Shown one piece after another: positions 1 to 9,614 of a DNA stretch of 20,488 nucleotides. The translations under genes and the position numbers were made by a program. Numbering within the stretch: position 1 is the first letter of the stretch; every line of letters starts with the position of its first letter. Source of the DNA: Chromera velia (Eukaryota; Sar; Chromeraceae); assembly GCA_018398765.1 (NCBI GenBank), contig JAHBMJ010000304.1, positions 25,001-45,488 on the forward strand, in the 5' to 3' direction. The notes under the pieces are model-generated. The model ran no database searches. It saw only the letters and a list, made by a program, of their open reading frames with translations, and was not told the DNA's origin.

Positions 1-784
1 GTAGTGTAAAAGGCGTACGGAGCTCTTAAGTAACAATAGCTTCTGGTAGAGAATACTCTAGCGCTATTATAAGCCTTGTCAAAGTTCTACATAGTTCCAA
101 GGGAAAAGTCGGTAAGTCTGTCAGTCAAACCTCATGCGATAACTCTTGGAATCAGACCTACTCTTATATTTGATCTACTGTTTGCATCACGGTGCATACT
201 CATATATTGATCAGTCATTATACGCGCGCGCCCACGAGCTATGCCGTTCTCACGCAGGCCGAGGCCACTAAGCTAAGCGATGCCAATTCTAGTTCAGTGC
301 CCCACAAGCCCAGACTTCCTGGCAATCACCTCACAAGTGGCAAAGTTGGGAGCAGGGAGGGTGACGGGTGGGGAGGGAGATGAAGCAGTCCAAGCAAGGT
401 TGATGAACCGCTACTACAACGTACTACAAGCTCTTGTCCTGCACTTTATAGCGTTTTGTCCAGTAAACCTTCTGTTCTCTATCCACAGCAAGAGGGGCAC
501 AAGGGGCCCTTTTCAGCCCAAGGGTCTGCTCAGGAGGGAAGTGGCCACGTTCTTCGGGTTTTTTAACCGGAAGGGCGCAAACTGAAGGAATTTCTTTGAC
601 AATGCGAGCTAGAAGAAAGAAGAAGGATGGGTAAAAGCGCAAGCAAATGAATCAGAAAAGTTTGGCCCTCACTAAATCATATTTACTCATACTCTAGCTG
701 AGTTATACATTCATTCGTTCACTCACTCTCTCATCATTCTCATTAAATTCTTTTATTCACCCGCTCAGTCGCTTTCTCACTTTC
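1..784. other. non-coding stretch, no gene seen
   Basis: I see no convincing exon here on either strand. The open frames are short, lack codon-like composition and have no recognisable domain. From about 700 the sequence becomes rich in TCAC/TCTC words and leads into a CT microsatellite. It may be the distal flank of a gene outside the window. Confidence 0.5.
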
Positions 785-841
785 TGGTTCTCTCTCTCTC
801 TCGCTCTCTCTCTAGCTCTCTCTCTCTCTCTCTCTCTCTGT
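785..841. repeat. (CT)n microsatellite
   Basis: An interrupted CT dinucleotide run, broken by single GC and TAG interruptions and ending in CTCTGTGTAC. Seen directly. Confidence 0.9.
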
Positions 842-938
842 GTACTTAGACTGGCATCTATAGCTAGGCACTCATACCGACCTTCATAGTCAGAAAATTT
901 CTCAGGTAGGCAAAGCTGACGCTCTCAATCAATTGCTC

Positions 939-1021
939 GATCCGTCTATCTCCATCCATCTCCGTCTCTCTCCGTCTATCTCTGTCCATCTCCCTCTTTC
1001 TCATTCTCTCTCCGTCTATTT
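939..1021. repeat. degenerate CCGTCTATCT-type tandem repeat
   Basis: About eight imperfect units of roughly 10 bp, variants of TCCGTCTATC, TCCATCCATC and TCTGTCCATC, follow each other without spacers. It looks like a decayed pyrimidine-rich minisatellite. The open frame that reads through it (Ser/Pro/Leu/His only) is a by-product of the repeat. Confidence 0.75.
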
Positions 1022-1619
1022 CCGGCCCGATTCAGAAATTCAAACTTTAAGGATCAAACGCGGCCTTTACCTCTTGTGGGCAGCTTTATCAGACTCGACC
1101 GAGTTTCCCAGGCACGTTGGCTAACGTTGCGAAGCACCAGTGGGCTACAGAGACAGGAAAGAGACCGGAGACGGCTCTGGCGATAGAAAACAAAAGGTTA
1201 AGAAAACAAACACTAAACTCTCCACATAGAAGCGGCTGCCCAAATTCTGACTCCATGCTATTACGAAGACATGCTATCGAAGATTAGTATATCTAGAGCA
1301 GTGCAGGGCATCAGAGGAGACTTGTCAGGGGGGGGATGAGGGAATCGTGGAGAAGGAATGAAAAGGTCAGACAATTTTTCAAAATTTTGGACTTCTGCTG
1401 CTTCAGAACCAGATGGCGTCTGGAGAAACCATTTAGTGGGTTTTATGTGGCAACCATACGAATCAAGATTGACCACTTACAGCTTGTCCGCGAGACCTCA
1501 CTGAGATGAATGCCCAAAAAAGGCTTGCTAGCACGCAAAGACCCCCCCCCCCCTAAGAGCCCGTCTGCGTACCACTGGTACGCAAATGAATTTTTACATG
1601 ACCCCATACTAAAAATGAT
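1022..1619. other. non-coding stretch with short palindrome
   Basis: No gene is supported. It contains a 12-C run at 1542-1553 and a perfect hairpin at 1566-1584 (TGCGTACC, 3-nt loop ACT, GGTACGCA) about 35 bp upstream of the transposon that starts at 1620. Confidence 0.5.
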
Positions 1620-2274
1620 TTAGGCGTCGGCTAAAGAAAAAAAAAAAGAAAAAAAATAAGTGATTTGAGGAGATCTTTTTTTTTTTTCTTTTTTATTTTT
1701 TAACCCTTAACAACACTTACCCTACAGGTAGCTAGGATTTTGCGGGATTTTAGCCCAGGATTTTAGCGGATTTTACGGGATTTTGCCCAGAATTCTGCCA
1801 GACTATTTCTCCAGGATTTTAGAAACTAAAATCCTGGCTCTAGGGATTATAAAGACTAAAATCCTGGATCCTAGGATTTTAGAAATGAATGCCAGGATTT
1901 TATGGGATTTTATGGGATTATATCTTTCCCGTAAAATCCCGTATAATCCTGTAAAATCCTAGAAAGAGGCTAGGATTTTAGCTTTCTTCCAGGATTTTAG
2001 ATTCTAAAATCCTAGGTATAGGGATTATATTTTTAACGTTAAGAGTCCGGCAGAATCCTGGGCAAAATCCGCTAAAATCCTGGCCAAAATCAATCAATCA
2101 ATCCGCTAAAATCGCAAAAATCCCGCCAAATCCTGGCTACCTGCAGGGTAACAACAGTTGTGCAACACACAAACAATACTTGTGCAACACTTGAACAACA
2201 GTTCTTTGACTGAAAAAAAAAAAAAGTAAAGGGTTTGGGGGGATCTTTTTTTTTTTTCTTTAGCCAACGCCTAG
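1620..2274. mobile_element. non-autonomous TIR transposon (MITE-like), 655 bp
   Basis: The ends are inverted copies. The left end reads TTAGGCGTCGGCTAAAG (1620-1636) followed by an A-rich run. The right end, reverse-complemented, reads CTAGGCGTTGGCTAAAG (2258-2274), also followed by A-rich sequence. An exact 8-bp direct repeat AAAATGAT flanks it at 1612-1619 and 2275-2282, the expected target-site duplication. A second pair of similar blocks in direct orientation (A-run, GATTTGAGG-like word, GATCT, T-run) lies just inside both ends at about 1648-1690 and 2213-2260. There is no transposase frame. An 8-bp duplication fits hAT-type elements, but class assignment is inference. Confidence 0.8.
1717..2150. 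repeat. inner inverted-repeat region with GGATTTTA hairpin array
   Basis: The left arm starts TTACCCTACAGGTAGCTAGG (1717) and the right arm ends in its near reverse complement, CCTGGCTACCTGCAGGGTAA (about 2131-2150). Between them lie many copies of GGATTTTA or its complement. Several pair locally: CCAGGATTTTAG-AAA-CTAAAATCCTGG is a perfect hairpin at 1811-1837, and a near-perfect one lies at 1989-2016. The arms themselves also pair over about 80 bp, with one AATC-rich insertion in the right arm. The segment is nested inside the 1620-2274 element and may be a separate insertion. Confidence 0.8.
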
Positions 2275-2480
2275 AAAATGATGATGCTTCAACTATAATC
2301 AATGAATCACTAGATGAATCAATATAAAATAATTGAATCATTAGATAAGAACTTTTGGATAAGAGAAGCACATTGATTGAACCTCTCTACTTGATTTTGC
2401 GGAGCCGAGTGCGGAGCTGTGACAAATAAATGACTGGAATACTTAGAGATGCACTGCTTTGCTTCTCTGTGTGTATTCCG

Positions 2481-2774
2481 CTACTTCCTCGCTGCTTTCT
2501 TTTGTTGCTGCTTCATTCCTCTGGCTCGCGCTTTCTTTCCTTGCTTCCCTTTCTTCTCTCCCTTCTTACTCCCCCCAGACTGCTTCTGCTTTCTCTTGCC
2601 CGATGTCTTCTTCACCTTTGCAGAGTCCTTCCTTTGCTTCGGCTGCTGCTGTTGTTGTTGGGAGGACGAGGAAGGCTTGCCGCTCCCTTCCTTGCCTGCA
2701 CGGGGAGCAGAGGCCGTGCCCTTCGAACCTTCTGCATCAAACAGCACACACAACACACTCACACAGATACAGAT

Positions 2775-2814
<40 letters not shown>

Positions 2815-2875
2815 AGAGAGACACACACACAGACACACACACAGACACACACACGCACACACACACACACACACA

Positions 2876-2916
<41 letters not shown>

Positions 2917-2963
2917 ACATACACATACACACACATACACACACACTCACACACACACACACA

Positions 2964-3002
<39 letters not shown>

Positions 3003-3567
3003 TCACATTCACACTCACACGCACACTCATATACACACACATACACATACAGATACACATACACACATGCACTTACGCTCAGAGAATACGCGCTACGTGT
3101 GCCTGAGGTAGCGCACGTTGCACCGAAATTTCGTCTTTGATTTCAGATCGTTTGGAGAGACAAGTCGAAACTCTCAGAAGTCGACATCAATTCGTTTGGT
3201 ATACGAACACATCGAAAACACGCAGCATGATATATAATTTTGTGTATCTGAGTGAAGGCATGCATGTATGTATCATCTGAAGTGAAATCCTCACATCGAT
3301 CCTTCATCATCCCTCACTTTCTTTTCCTCCTCACGCATTCCCGGCTCCTCTCCTCTCCTTTCCTTCGTCCGTGCAGTCTCTTTCCCTTCTCCTCTCTGGA
3401 AGCCGTCAACACCGCCACAGCAAGTGAAAGTACTTCAACAGAATGCCTCTGCTCTGTAAATGAACCAACTCAAACAGAATTAATGCAGTTCTTTCAATAA
3501 ACTGACCCTTTGCCTGCAGAGACCCGAACAAACCGCCCCCAGCAGATGCTGAGGGACTGCACGCACG

Positions 3568-3608
<41 letters not shown>

Positions 3609-5272
3609 TTAAGCGTGGATTGCGTATCTCAAAGCACCAAAATAGCAGCCAGAAAAAAAGTTCAGATCTGAACACACGGCAGGAGTAGGGAGAACAGAGT
3701 GATTCTCTTCATCATCTTCCACAGAGCGTGATCAAGTCCGTTGGCCTGGATTAGATTTGAGTGATTGATGCAACCGCAGAGAAAGGCAGTAAGACAGGGA
3801 GGCAGGCGAACACCGGGGGTGTGGTAAGTCAACACAGGGGTGCTTATGTTGATCACGAGAGAAGACCCACATCCATTTTCGTATGTGCTCTCGGCATGTC
3901 TCATTTTCTGATCACCTGCCCTCCTTTAGTACATACATTAATAGACTATTTCGTATCCATGCTCATAACACTCCATTCGTCAGTTCCTTCCCGCTGACAG
4001 AAAGAAGGACTGACTCTTCTTCGTCGGGCATCCCAAAGGAAGTCATGACTACAAAAGTCCCGTCAAAGCCGTCGTTGACCTCTTCCTCTTCCTCTTCGTC
4101 TCCTTCTTCTTCAACGGGGTCAGGCTGAACCTTCCCCTTCTTTCTCTTTGTCTGGCTCTTCTCGTCGGATGTCTGCTTCGTCTTCTTCTTTTGTCCGAAA
4201 GTGAAGATTTGAGTCTGCAGGCAGAAAAGGAAGCGCGTTGTTGATTATTGCACTTGTCTGGGCTTTCTCTCTCAGCCTCGTGGACAGAGAAAGTCAAGCA
4301 ATGGCAGAGAAAACACAAACAAGGCTTGCCCGTTGGTCCGAAAAAGGAGAGAACACCTTGTGAAGGTCTATCCATTCGAGTCATAATCTCATAATCTCTC
4401 GGCCTATACGCCTCTTTGCAATCAGATGACCGTCGCTGCCTGTCCAATGAAACAGGCAAGACCGGGAAAGTTTGGAAAAGGACGAAAAAGGAAAAGAGCC
4501 TTCGTGCCTGTTTGTCCGTCCGTCTGTTGTGCTTGACGATTGAATGTTCGTGTGAGTTAGCGAAGGAAAAACAATGGGGGGCAGACAAAAGCCATTTTTT
4601 CCCTCAAAAAAGACCAAACAGCCGGACAAGCAAACAAACAAACAAACATTAGGGCCAACCCACCCACTCACTCACTTTCGGCTTTTCTTCCTCCTCGTCC
4701 TCCTCTTCTTCCTCCTCCTGCCTGTCTTCGATCACTTCTTTCTCCTCCTCTCTTCCCCTTTTCCCCCCTTCCGATGCCCTCTTCCCTTTCGCCTTCATCC
4801 CTTCAGACGAGGACGACGGAGGCTTCTCTTGAGACACCTTGGAGCCTGCAGTCATGATGCCGGGGGGGTTGGAAAGAAATGACAGAATGAATGCATGGGT
4901 TTGCAAATGTCTGTCTGGCAATCAGACAAACAATCACCGTATCGGAGGCAACATACGGAAACTCTGTTCTGATTGTCCTTTATTCATCTGAAGAGCTGCG
5001 CACTTCTCTACAATTCCTGTGTATTCATTCTTCTACTGCGTCCTCAGTGTGCCTGCCTGCCTCCCTGCCTGCCTGGTTGTGTTCGACTGGCAGCCAGACA
5101 GAACAGTGACTGCATGTATGGCCAAATCACTCACCTGAGTGCTTCTCAGCAATGCCCTGGATGTTGGCCATGGACTGCTTGTAGGACTGGCAGACGATGT
5201 CGTAGTCCCGGAGGCCCTCGGTGATGCGCTGCAACAATTTGGAAAGGGGTATCAACTTGAGTATCCATCCAT

Positions 5273-5338
<66 letters not shown>

Positions 5339-6695
5339 AGGGAGGGAGGAAAGGGGGTGGAGGGGCTGACTGCGTCTATCCGAAGGATGTGGTTGGATGG
5401 ATGGATGGATGGTTGGATGGATGGTTGGATGGATGGACGGATAGATGGATAAATGGAGGAAAGTGTTGAAGGCTGTGAGTATGTTAACACCGTTTCCTCT
5501 GTCCCTTTTGTGCCCCTGTCTCAAATTCCTTTCTTCTTCTGCTGAATTTCCCTCTTCTGTCTCCTCGAACTGACAGGGAAGAAAGGAAACCGCTCCGGCA
5601 GGCAAGGCTTTGCTCAGAAATGCACAGCCAATGTTTTTGTCGACACATATTGTCGATTCAGTAAGAGAGTTAGAATTTGAGCATTCGGTTCATCATGAAA
5701 GCCTCCCTTCGGTCGCCTGGCAGCTTTTTGCTTTCTTGGGAGCCTCTCCGCCCACACACGTGTTTCCTGGGGCTCTCTGTTATTGTGCCTCTCTTTTTCA
5801 CTCTCTCTGTCTCGCTGTACGTGTTTATGAGGTGGGTGGGGTGGTGGGGGTGTGTGTGTGTGGGGTGGTGGGGGTGTGGGTGTGTGGGGGTGTGTGTGTG
5901 TGTGTGTGTGTGTGTGTAAGTGTTTCTCCGTGGCAGGCAAGCAAGCACACACAAAAGTCTTGTTGAAATCCTTGCAGCCCCTCAAATATGTATGCATACT
6001 CTCAAAGTCGACTGACGAAGCAACAAGAAGAGAGAGGGGTGGGGGTGGGGGAGAGAGTGATTGCCTGACTGCCGAAGCCTGACCTCTGTTCGGATCTGCT
6101 TGCGCTCCTCTTTCACTTGTCGCTCCTGTTCCTCTTGTGCGACCTTCCGTCTCTGGTCCTTCCGCTTTCTGAACCCCGTCACGAATTCCCTGAAGGAAGG
6201 AAACGAGGAAGGCCAAGGGAGGGATCGACGAAGTACTTCAAGAGACACAAACAAAGAGACGGGAGAGAGAGAGAGAGCTTGCGAAGAGAACACGGAGGCT
6301 GCAGAGACGGAAAGACGAAAGCAGCTGCACGAAACGGTCTACATGATTCCATGAATATGCATTGGAAGACATACGCATACACAGAGGAATGACCAGAGAC
6401 AGCGACGACAGCCCGTCTACGCAGCCAGACGCAGGCAGGCAGGCAGGAGGGCAGGGAGGTTCTGGAGAGGTACGCAGAACTTTTTCTTTTCCCATTGGCG
6501 CCTTGTTGACATGCGGTTGGAATGGAACGCACAACCTGTCCATGAACGCTAAAGGTGACTGTATCAGAGACCCGCTCGGCAGTTGTTCTTCTTGAATTTC
6601 TGTGTGCATGAGACAGCTAGGCTGACTGACTTCCTTGCTGCAGGATTGAAGGTGATCTCCCCTGTCCACCCGGACTTGGCGCCCTTGCGCTTCAT
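2481..6695 (-). CDS. RRP17: RRP17/NOL12-like nucleolar rRNA-processing protein (Nop25 family), 7 exons
   Basis: Exons on the minus strand: 6695-6631, 6189-6084, 5228-5135, 4845-4676, 4214-4015, 3556-3507, 2731-2481, all bounded by GT and AG. Phases match at each junction and give 311 residues, stop TAG. The Nop25 core spans exons 1-2: [20 protein letters not shown] followed by QRRK and a charged helix rich in E, K, R and Q. Exon 3 continues with [20 protein letters not shown]. Exons 4-5 hold acidic runs (six E, D, four E; later D then six E) and a strand-like GTFVVMTSF segment. Exon 7 is a Gln run followed by a Lys/Arg-rich tail, typical of nucleolar proteins. Known members are about 210-240 residues; the extra length is the low-complexity tail. 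In yeast Rrp17 acts in pre-60S 5'-end rRNA maturation; the role here is inferred from the core. Intron donors are GTCAGT (three), GTCAGG (one) and GTGAGT (two). Exons 1-3 are the most certain; exon 6 (50 nt) rests on phase and splice sites. Confidence 0.82.
2743..3068. repeat. long imperfect (CA)n array in last intron of the RRP17-like gene
   Basis: About 325 bp of nearly pure CA dinucleotides, interrupted by CAGACA, CATACA, CACTCA and CACGCA variants. On the coding (minus) strand it is (TG)n and ends 12 bp before the start of exon 7. Long His/Thr- or Cys/Val-only open frames across it are repeat artefacts. Confidence 0.95.
3559..3605. repeat. (CA)n and (CGCA)n microsatellite at a 3' splice site
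   Basis: On the minus strand this is (GT)n followed by GCGTGCGTGCGTGCAG. The final CAG (3559-3557) is the proposed 3' splice site of exon 6 of the RRP17-like gene, so the repeat runs directly into the splice site. Confidence 0.85.
4628..4648. repeat. (CAAA)n short tandem repeat
   Basis: About five CAAA/CAAG units in the fourth intron of the RRP17-like gene. Confidence 0.8.
5274..5352. repeat. compound (CA)n-(GA)n-(GGGA)n microsatellite
   Basis: CA runs from 5274 to 5303, GA from 5302 to 5331 and GGGA from about 5330 to 5350. It lies in the second intron of the RRP17-like gene, about 46 bp upstream of exon 3 on the minus strand. Confidence 0.9.
5391..5458. repeat. (GGAT)n tetranucleotide repeat
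   Basis: About sixteen GGAT/GGTT/GGAC units in the same intron as the compound repeat at 5274-5352. Confidence 0.9.
5831..5918. repeat. (GT)n repeat with G-rich interruptions
   Basis: GTGGGTGGGGTGGTGGGGG blocks alternate with pure GT runs. It lies in the second intron of the RRP17-like gene, where the transcript reads (CA)n and C-rich. The closely spaced G runs on the plus strand could form a G-quadruplex (inference). Confidence 0.85.
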
Positions 6696-7250
6696 GACGA
6701 ACGTGGGTGAGCGAGGGGAGTCAGAAAGGCGGGCGCACAAGAGGGCTGGAAACAGCTAGAGTAGCAAAGCACCGCACTGATCGAGTGGCGTTTCTTTCCA
6801 GCCGGGAGGAGTGTTGTTGGATTGTCACCAGAACCTTTCAGATCTTTCTTTCACACGGTTGATTGGATTCGTGCATTACCGCGGTTCAGCGTAAGTCAGG
6901 TGCTTGAGATGGTCTTGCGATATGCGGGTGAAGGGCAAGAAAGCAAGCAGGCCGAAATGGATCACCACACCTGGACTGTCGGTGGTGCATATGCCTGACC
7001 TTCATGCATCATGTGTTAGCTCGGACAAGCTCGCGCACGGAATGCATCTGGCGCACTCCGTGCGAATGGCCCGGAAAGCGAAATTAACGATGGACTTGGA
7101 AGAACTCGAGCTAGTGCCGGGGCCCTGCACCTCGTTTTTTTCTTTTGTTAGATCCTGGGTTCCACCGTAGGAGATGGCATGACAATTCACATGTATTCAC
7201 ATGTTACCTCAGCGTTGGCAAATTTTTCAGGGATCTATGCTGAATGCGGC
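6696..7250. other. upstream region of the RRP17-like gene, no gene seen
   Basis: This should contain the 5' untranslated region and promoter of the minus-strand gene starting at 6695. I find no TATA-like element at a convincing distance. An 88-codon plus-strand open frame at 6904-7170 has no recognisable domain and no splice context, so I do not call it. Confidence 0.4.
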
Positions 7251-7260
7251 CGAATGCATC

Positions 7261-7290
7261 ATTTTTTTTTTTATTGTTTTTTTTTTTTTC
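7261..7290. repeat. poly-T tract
   Basis: Two T runs split by ATTG, at the start of an AT-richer intergenic section (7230-7560) in which I see no gene. Confidence 0.8.
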
Positions 7291-7572
7291 ATATATTCCA
7301 GTGCATCCAGATTTTGAGACACATCCCGAATTTATCCATATAACCTTTTTTTTGTTGTTGTCATTAGTTGTCATCCATTCTAGATTCGTCTTAAATAGCT
7401 CGCGTTCGCTCGCGTTGGGGCCTAGCGCCTCAGTTTGTATTTAATATTACCCTAGGGTGCACCCTACAGAGCCTGGAGTATGTAACAATCTAACTAACAA
7501 TTTAACACGTCAGTTAAACGTCAGTTAAGCAAGCATATAAAATGACTTTTTTTTTTAGTCCATGCACATGTG

Positions 7573-7690
7573 ACTTTCAGATCCATGCCCATGCCTACTA
7601 CCGTGGGATCCATGCATACCACCGTCGGATCCATCCCATACCATTCGATATCATTCCAATGTGGGATCTTTGCCACCATCGGGTTCATAC
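7573..7690. repeat. degenerate ~21-bp tandem repeat (CCGTSGGATCCAT...)
   Basis: Related units follow each other: CCGTGGGATCCATGCATAC (7601-7619), CCGTCGGATCCATCCCATAC (7622-7641), then more degenerate copies containing GTGGGATCTTTGC and ATCGGGTTCATAC. The two best copies are offset by 21 bp. Read on the minus strand they encode a repeated MDPTVV peptide, but the frame is short and unsupported as a gene. Confidence 0.6.
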
Positions 7691-7950
7691 AAAAACCTAC
7701 CACTTTCAGATAGAAAATTGATCTGAAAATCGGCTGCTCCCGCCCGCCTCTCTCCTCTTGTTTCCCTGCCCGTTGCCTTTGCTCTCCTCAAATGATGTGA
7801 GTACACAGGGGTCTTCTTCCTTGTCTTCTCCCCTTTCCATTCCTTAATGAGCACTCTCCTTCCCTGTTTGGCATCTCTTATCTTTTCCCTTTCACCCGAT
7901 CCTTCAATGACTCTCTGACCGGCTCCTCAGACCCCACATGAACAGCGTAC

Positions 7951-7952
7951 GC

Positions 7953-7985
<33 letters not shown>

Positions 7986-8023
7986 GCCAAACGCACGCAC
8001 ACACACACACACACACACACACA
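7951..8023. repeat. (CAGA)n then (CA)n microsatellite
   Basis: Nine CAGA units at 7951-7986 are followed by ACGCACGC and a CA run from 7991 to 8023. Intergenic. Confidence 0.92.
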
Positions 8024-9299
8024 TCGTTCACCGGCAGGGGGGGCGGGATCTCATCAGCAGAGGATCTGAGAACGGACCAGGGGGGGTTGCATGAAAAGGT
8101 AGGAACAGAGATACAGAGGGTGCACATGAGACCGTCACACTTTCGCTCATCTGTTGATACATTCATTCAGACATTCATGCACGCACCCATTGAAAGAGAC
8201 AGGATGCAGACCAGCACTTTTTCTTCTCCTCTCCTGTTCCGCTAGCCTGTTCCGTCTCTATTTCTTCAAAAGCCTCGTTTCTCCTTTCCTCTATCAGATG
8301 TTTCCCTGTTGTCTGATGAATCCCCCCTATTTACTCATCCGCTTCTTTTCACTTTCTTTGATTGCCCTTGACTGTTGAAACTTTCAGCATCACAGAATTC
8401 AGGTGACGGATTTCTACTCGACTTCTTTTGGTCATTTTGATTAAATTCTTTTGTTTCGCCCTCCCTCGCCGCAAATCAAGGCCTGGCTCTGCTTGCCGGT
8501 CGGTCACTCACGCCCTCTCGTTTCTTCTGTTCCGATAACTTTCAGAAGAATCTCACGACCCTTCTTTCTACCTGCTTCTCTTCTTGCTCTGCTTTGAAAA
8601 GAAACAGAATCACGAGAGGAGACCTTCGCTCGCAAGCAAGAAAAGACAGGGGAAGGAAGGAAAGAAAGTGAAAAAGAGAGGAAAGAAAAAAGAGCAGTGA
8701 ACGGCTGGACGGGAAGGCCGATCGACGCACAAACAGACATGATCATTCCTTCTGCATGTATCTTCTTTTGAGACATTTGCACAGATAGAAGGAAGAGAAG
8801 AATGACAATGAATGCGCTTGAGCATGCAGTTCGGGAGGAGAAGAAAAAGAATTTGAACTAAGTCTTCCTTCAGCCGCTTTCCTCCGCTTTCCTCTTTTTG
8901 AAGGTAAAGAGGGAAACGGAGGGAAAAAGAAAAGGAAAGGAGGCGGAGAGAAAAAGCTAGGGCGGTGAGAAGGATTCAATCATAATCCAAGTCTCAAGAG
9001 AGAACGTGAAGGTGAAGAGGAGTCACGAGTCCCCGGAGGGAGCGATACAGATGACAAAACGAAATTAAATCGAACAACTCTATACTCTCTTTCTTCATTT
9101 GACGAACGCAGACTGTCAATTTGAAGGAAAGTAAAGAACCTGTGAACGAGGCGGAGAAAGCTGGGCCTAACTTGAAGGCGCTCCATCAAACGCCAGACCA
9201 TCAAGCGAAGGGAAGGGAAGAGAAGACAATAATTTTTTGCTACCACTGATCCAAATTGATGTCGGTTCTCATGTCAATGCGACACAATGGTTCTACATG
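8024..9299. other. intergenic, pyrimidine- and purine-rich, no gene seen
   Basis: Long stretches are strand-biased: TTC/CTT-rich at 8210-8350, AAG/GGA-rich at 8640-8960. Open frames here are rich in Ser, Phe, Leu, Arg and Lys because of this bias and have no domain signature. The part nearest 9300 may be downstream flank of the ankyrin gene. Confidence 0.45.
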
Positions 9300-9307
9300 G
9301 AGAGAGA

Positions 9308-9362
<55 letters not shown>

Positions 9363-9382
9363 AGACTCTGAGAGAGAGAATA
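9300..9382. repeat. (GA)n microsatellite
   Basis: An interrupted GA run of about 80 bp, with GGGA and GAAAGA interruptions. It lies about 230 bp downstream of the ankyrin gene stop codon. Confidence 0.92.
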
Positions 9383-9614
9383 CACACGGAACCTCCTGAT
9401 CTTCTGCCTGCCCTCTGCACTGCAAATCCCTAGACAACCCCTCGAAAAGTGTGGGCATCTTTCTTTTGCAACCGTTACGGGTTACCCCCCCCTCCCCTCA
9501 CCCTCTCTGTCTGCCGGCGCCTTCGTTCTGCAGCCTCTCACTCAGTCTGGCACACTGACAGAGTGCACGCACGCACTGCAGCAGAGGGGTCGGCTCGACA
9601 CCTGCCCAGTTCCT

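Noticed and set aside
1717..2150. GGATTTTA copies as a CRISPR-like array
   Set aside because: The copies are short, in both orientations and have no regular spacer length; the context is eukaryotic.
2430..3140. Long open frames on both strands through the CA array
   Set aside because: His/Thr and Cys/Val dipeptide translations are products of the dinucleotide repeat; only the minus-strand part at 2481-2731 has real coding character.
4049..4588. 179-codon minus-strand frame over exon 5 of the RRP17-like gene
   Set aside because: It is a shadow in a different frame. The frame starting [10 protein letters not shown] at 4214 follows a CTGCAG acceptor and continues exon 4 in phase.
6904..7170. 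88-codon plus-strand open frame upstream of the RRP17-like gene
   Set aside because: No domain, no splice context and no partner exon; its length is within chance for this base composition.
8504..9246. Several minus-strand frames rich in Ser, Phe, Leu and Arg
   Set aside because: Composition follows purine/pyrimidine strand bias; overlapping frames look alike, and none has a motif or splice sites that join sensibly.
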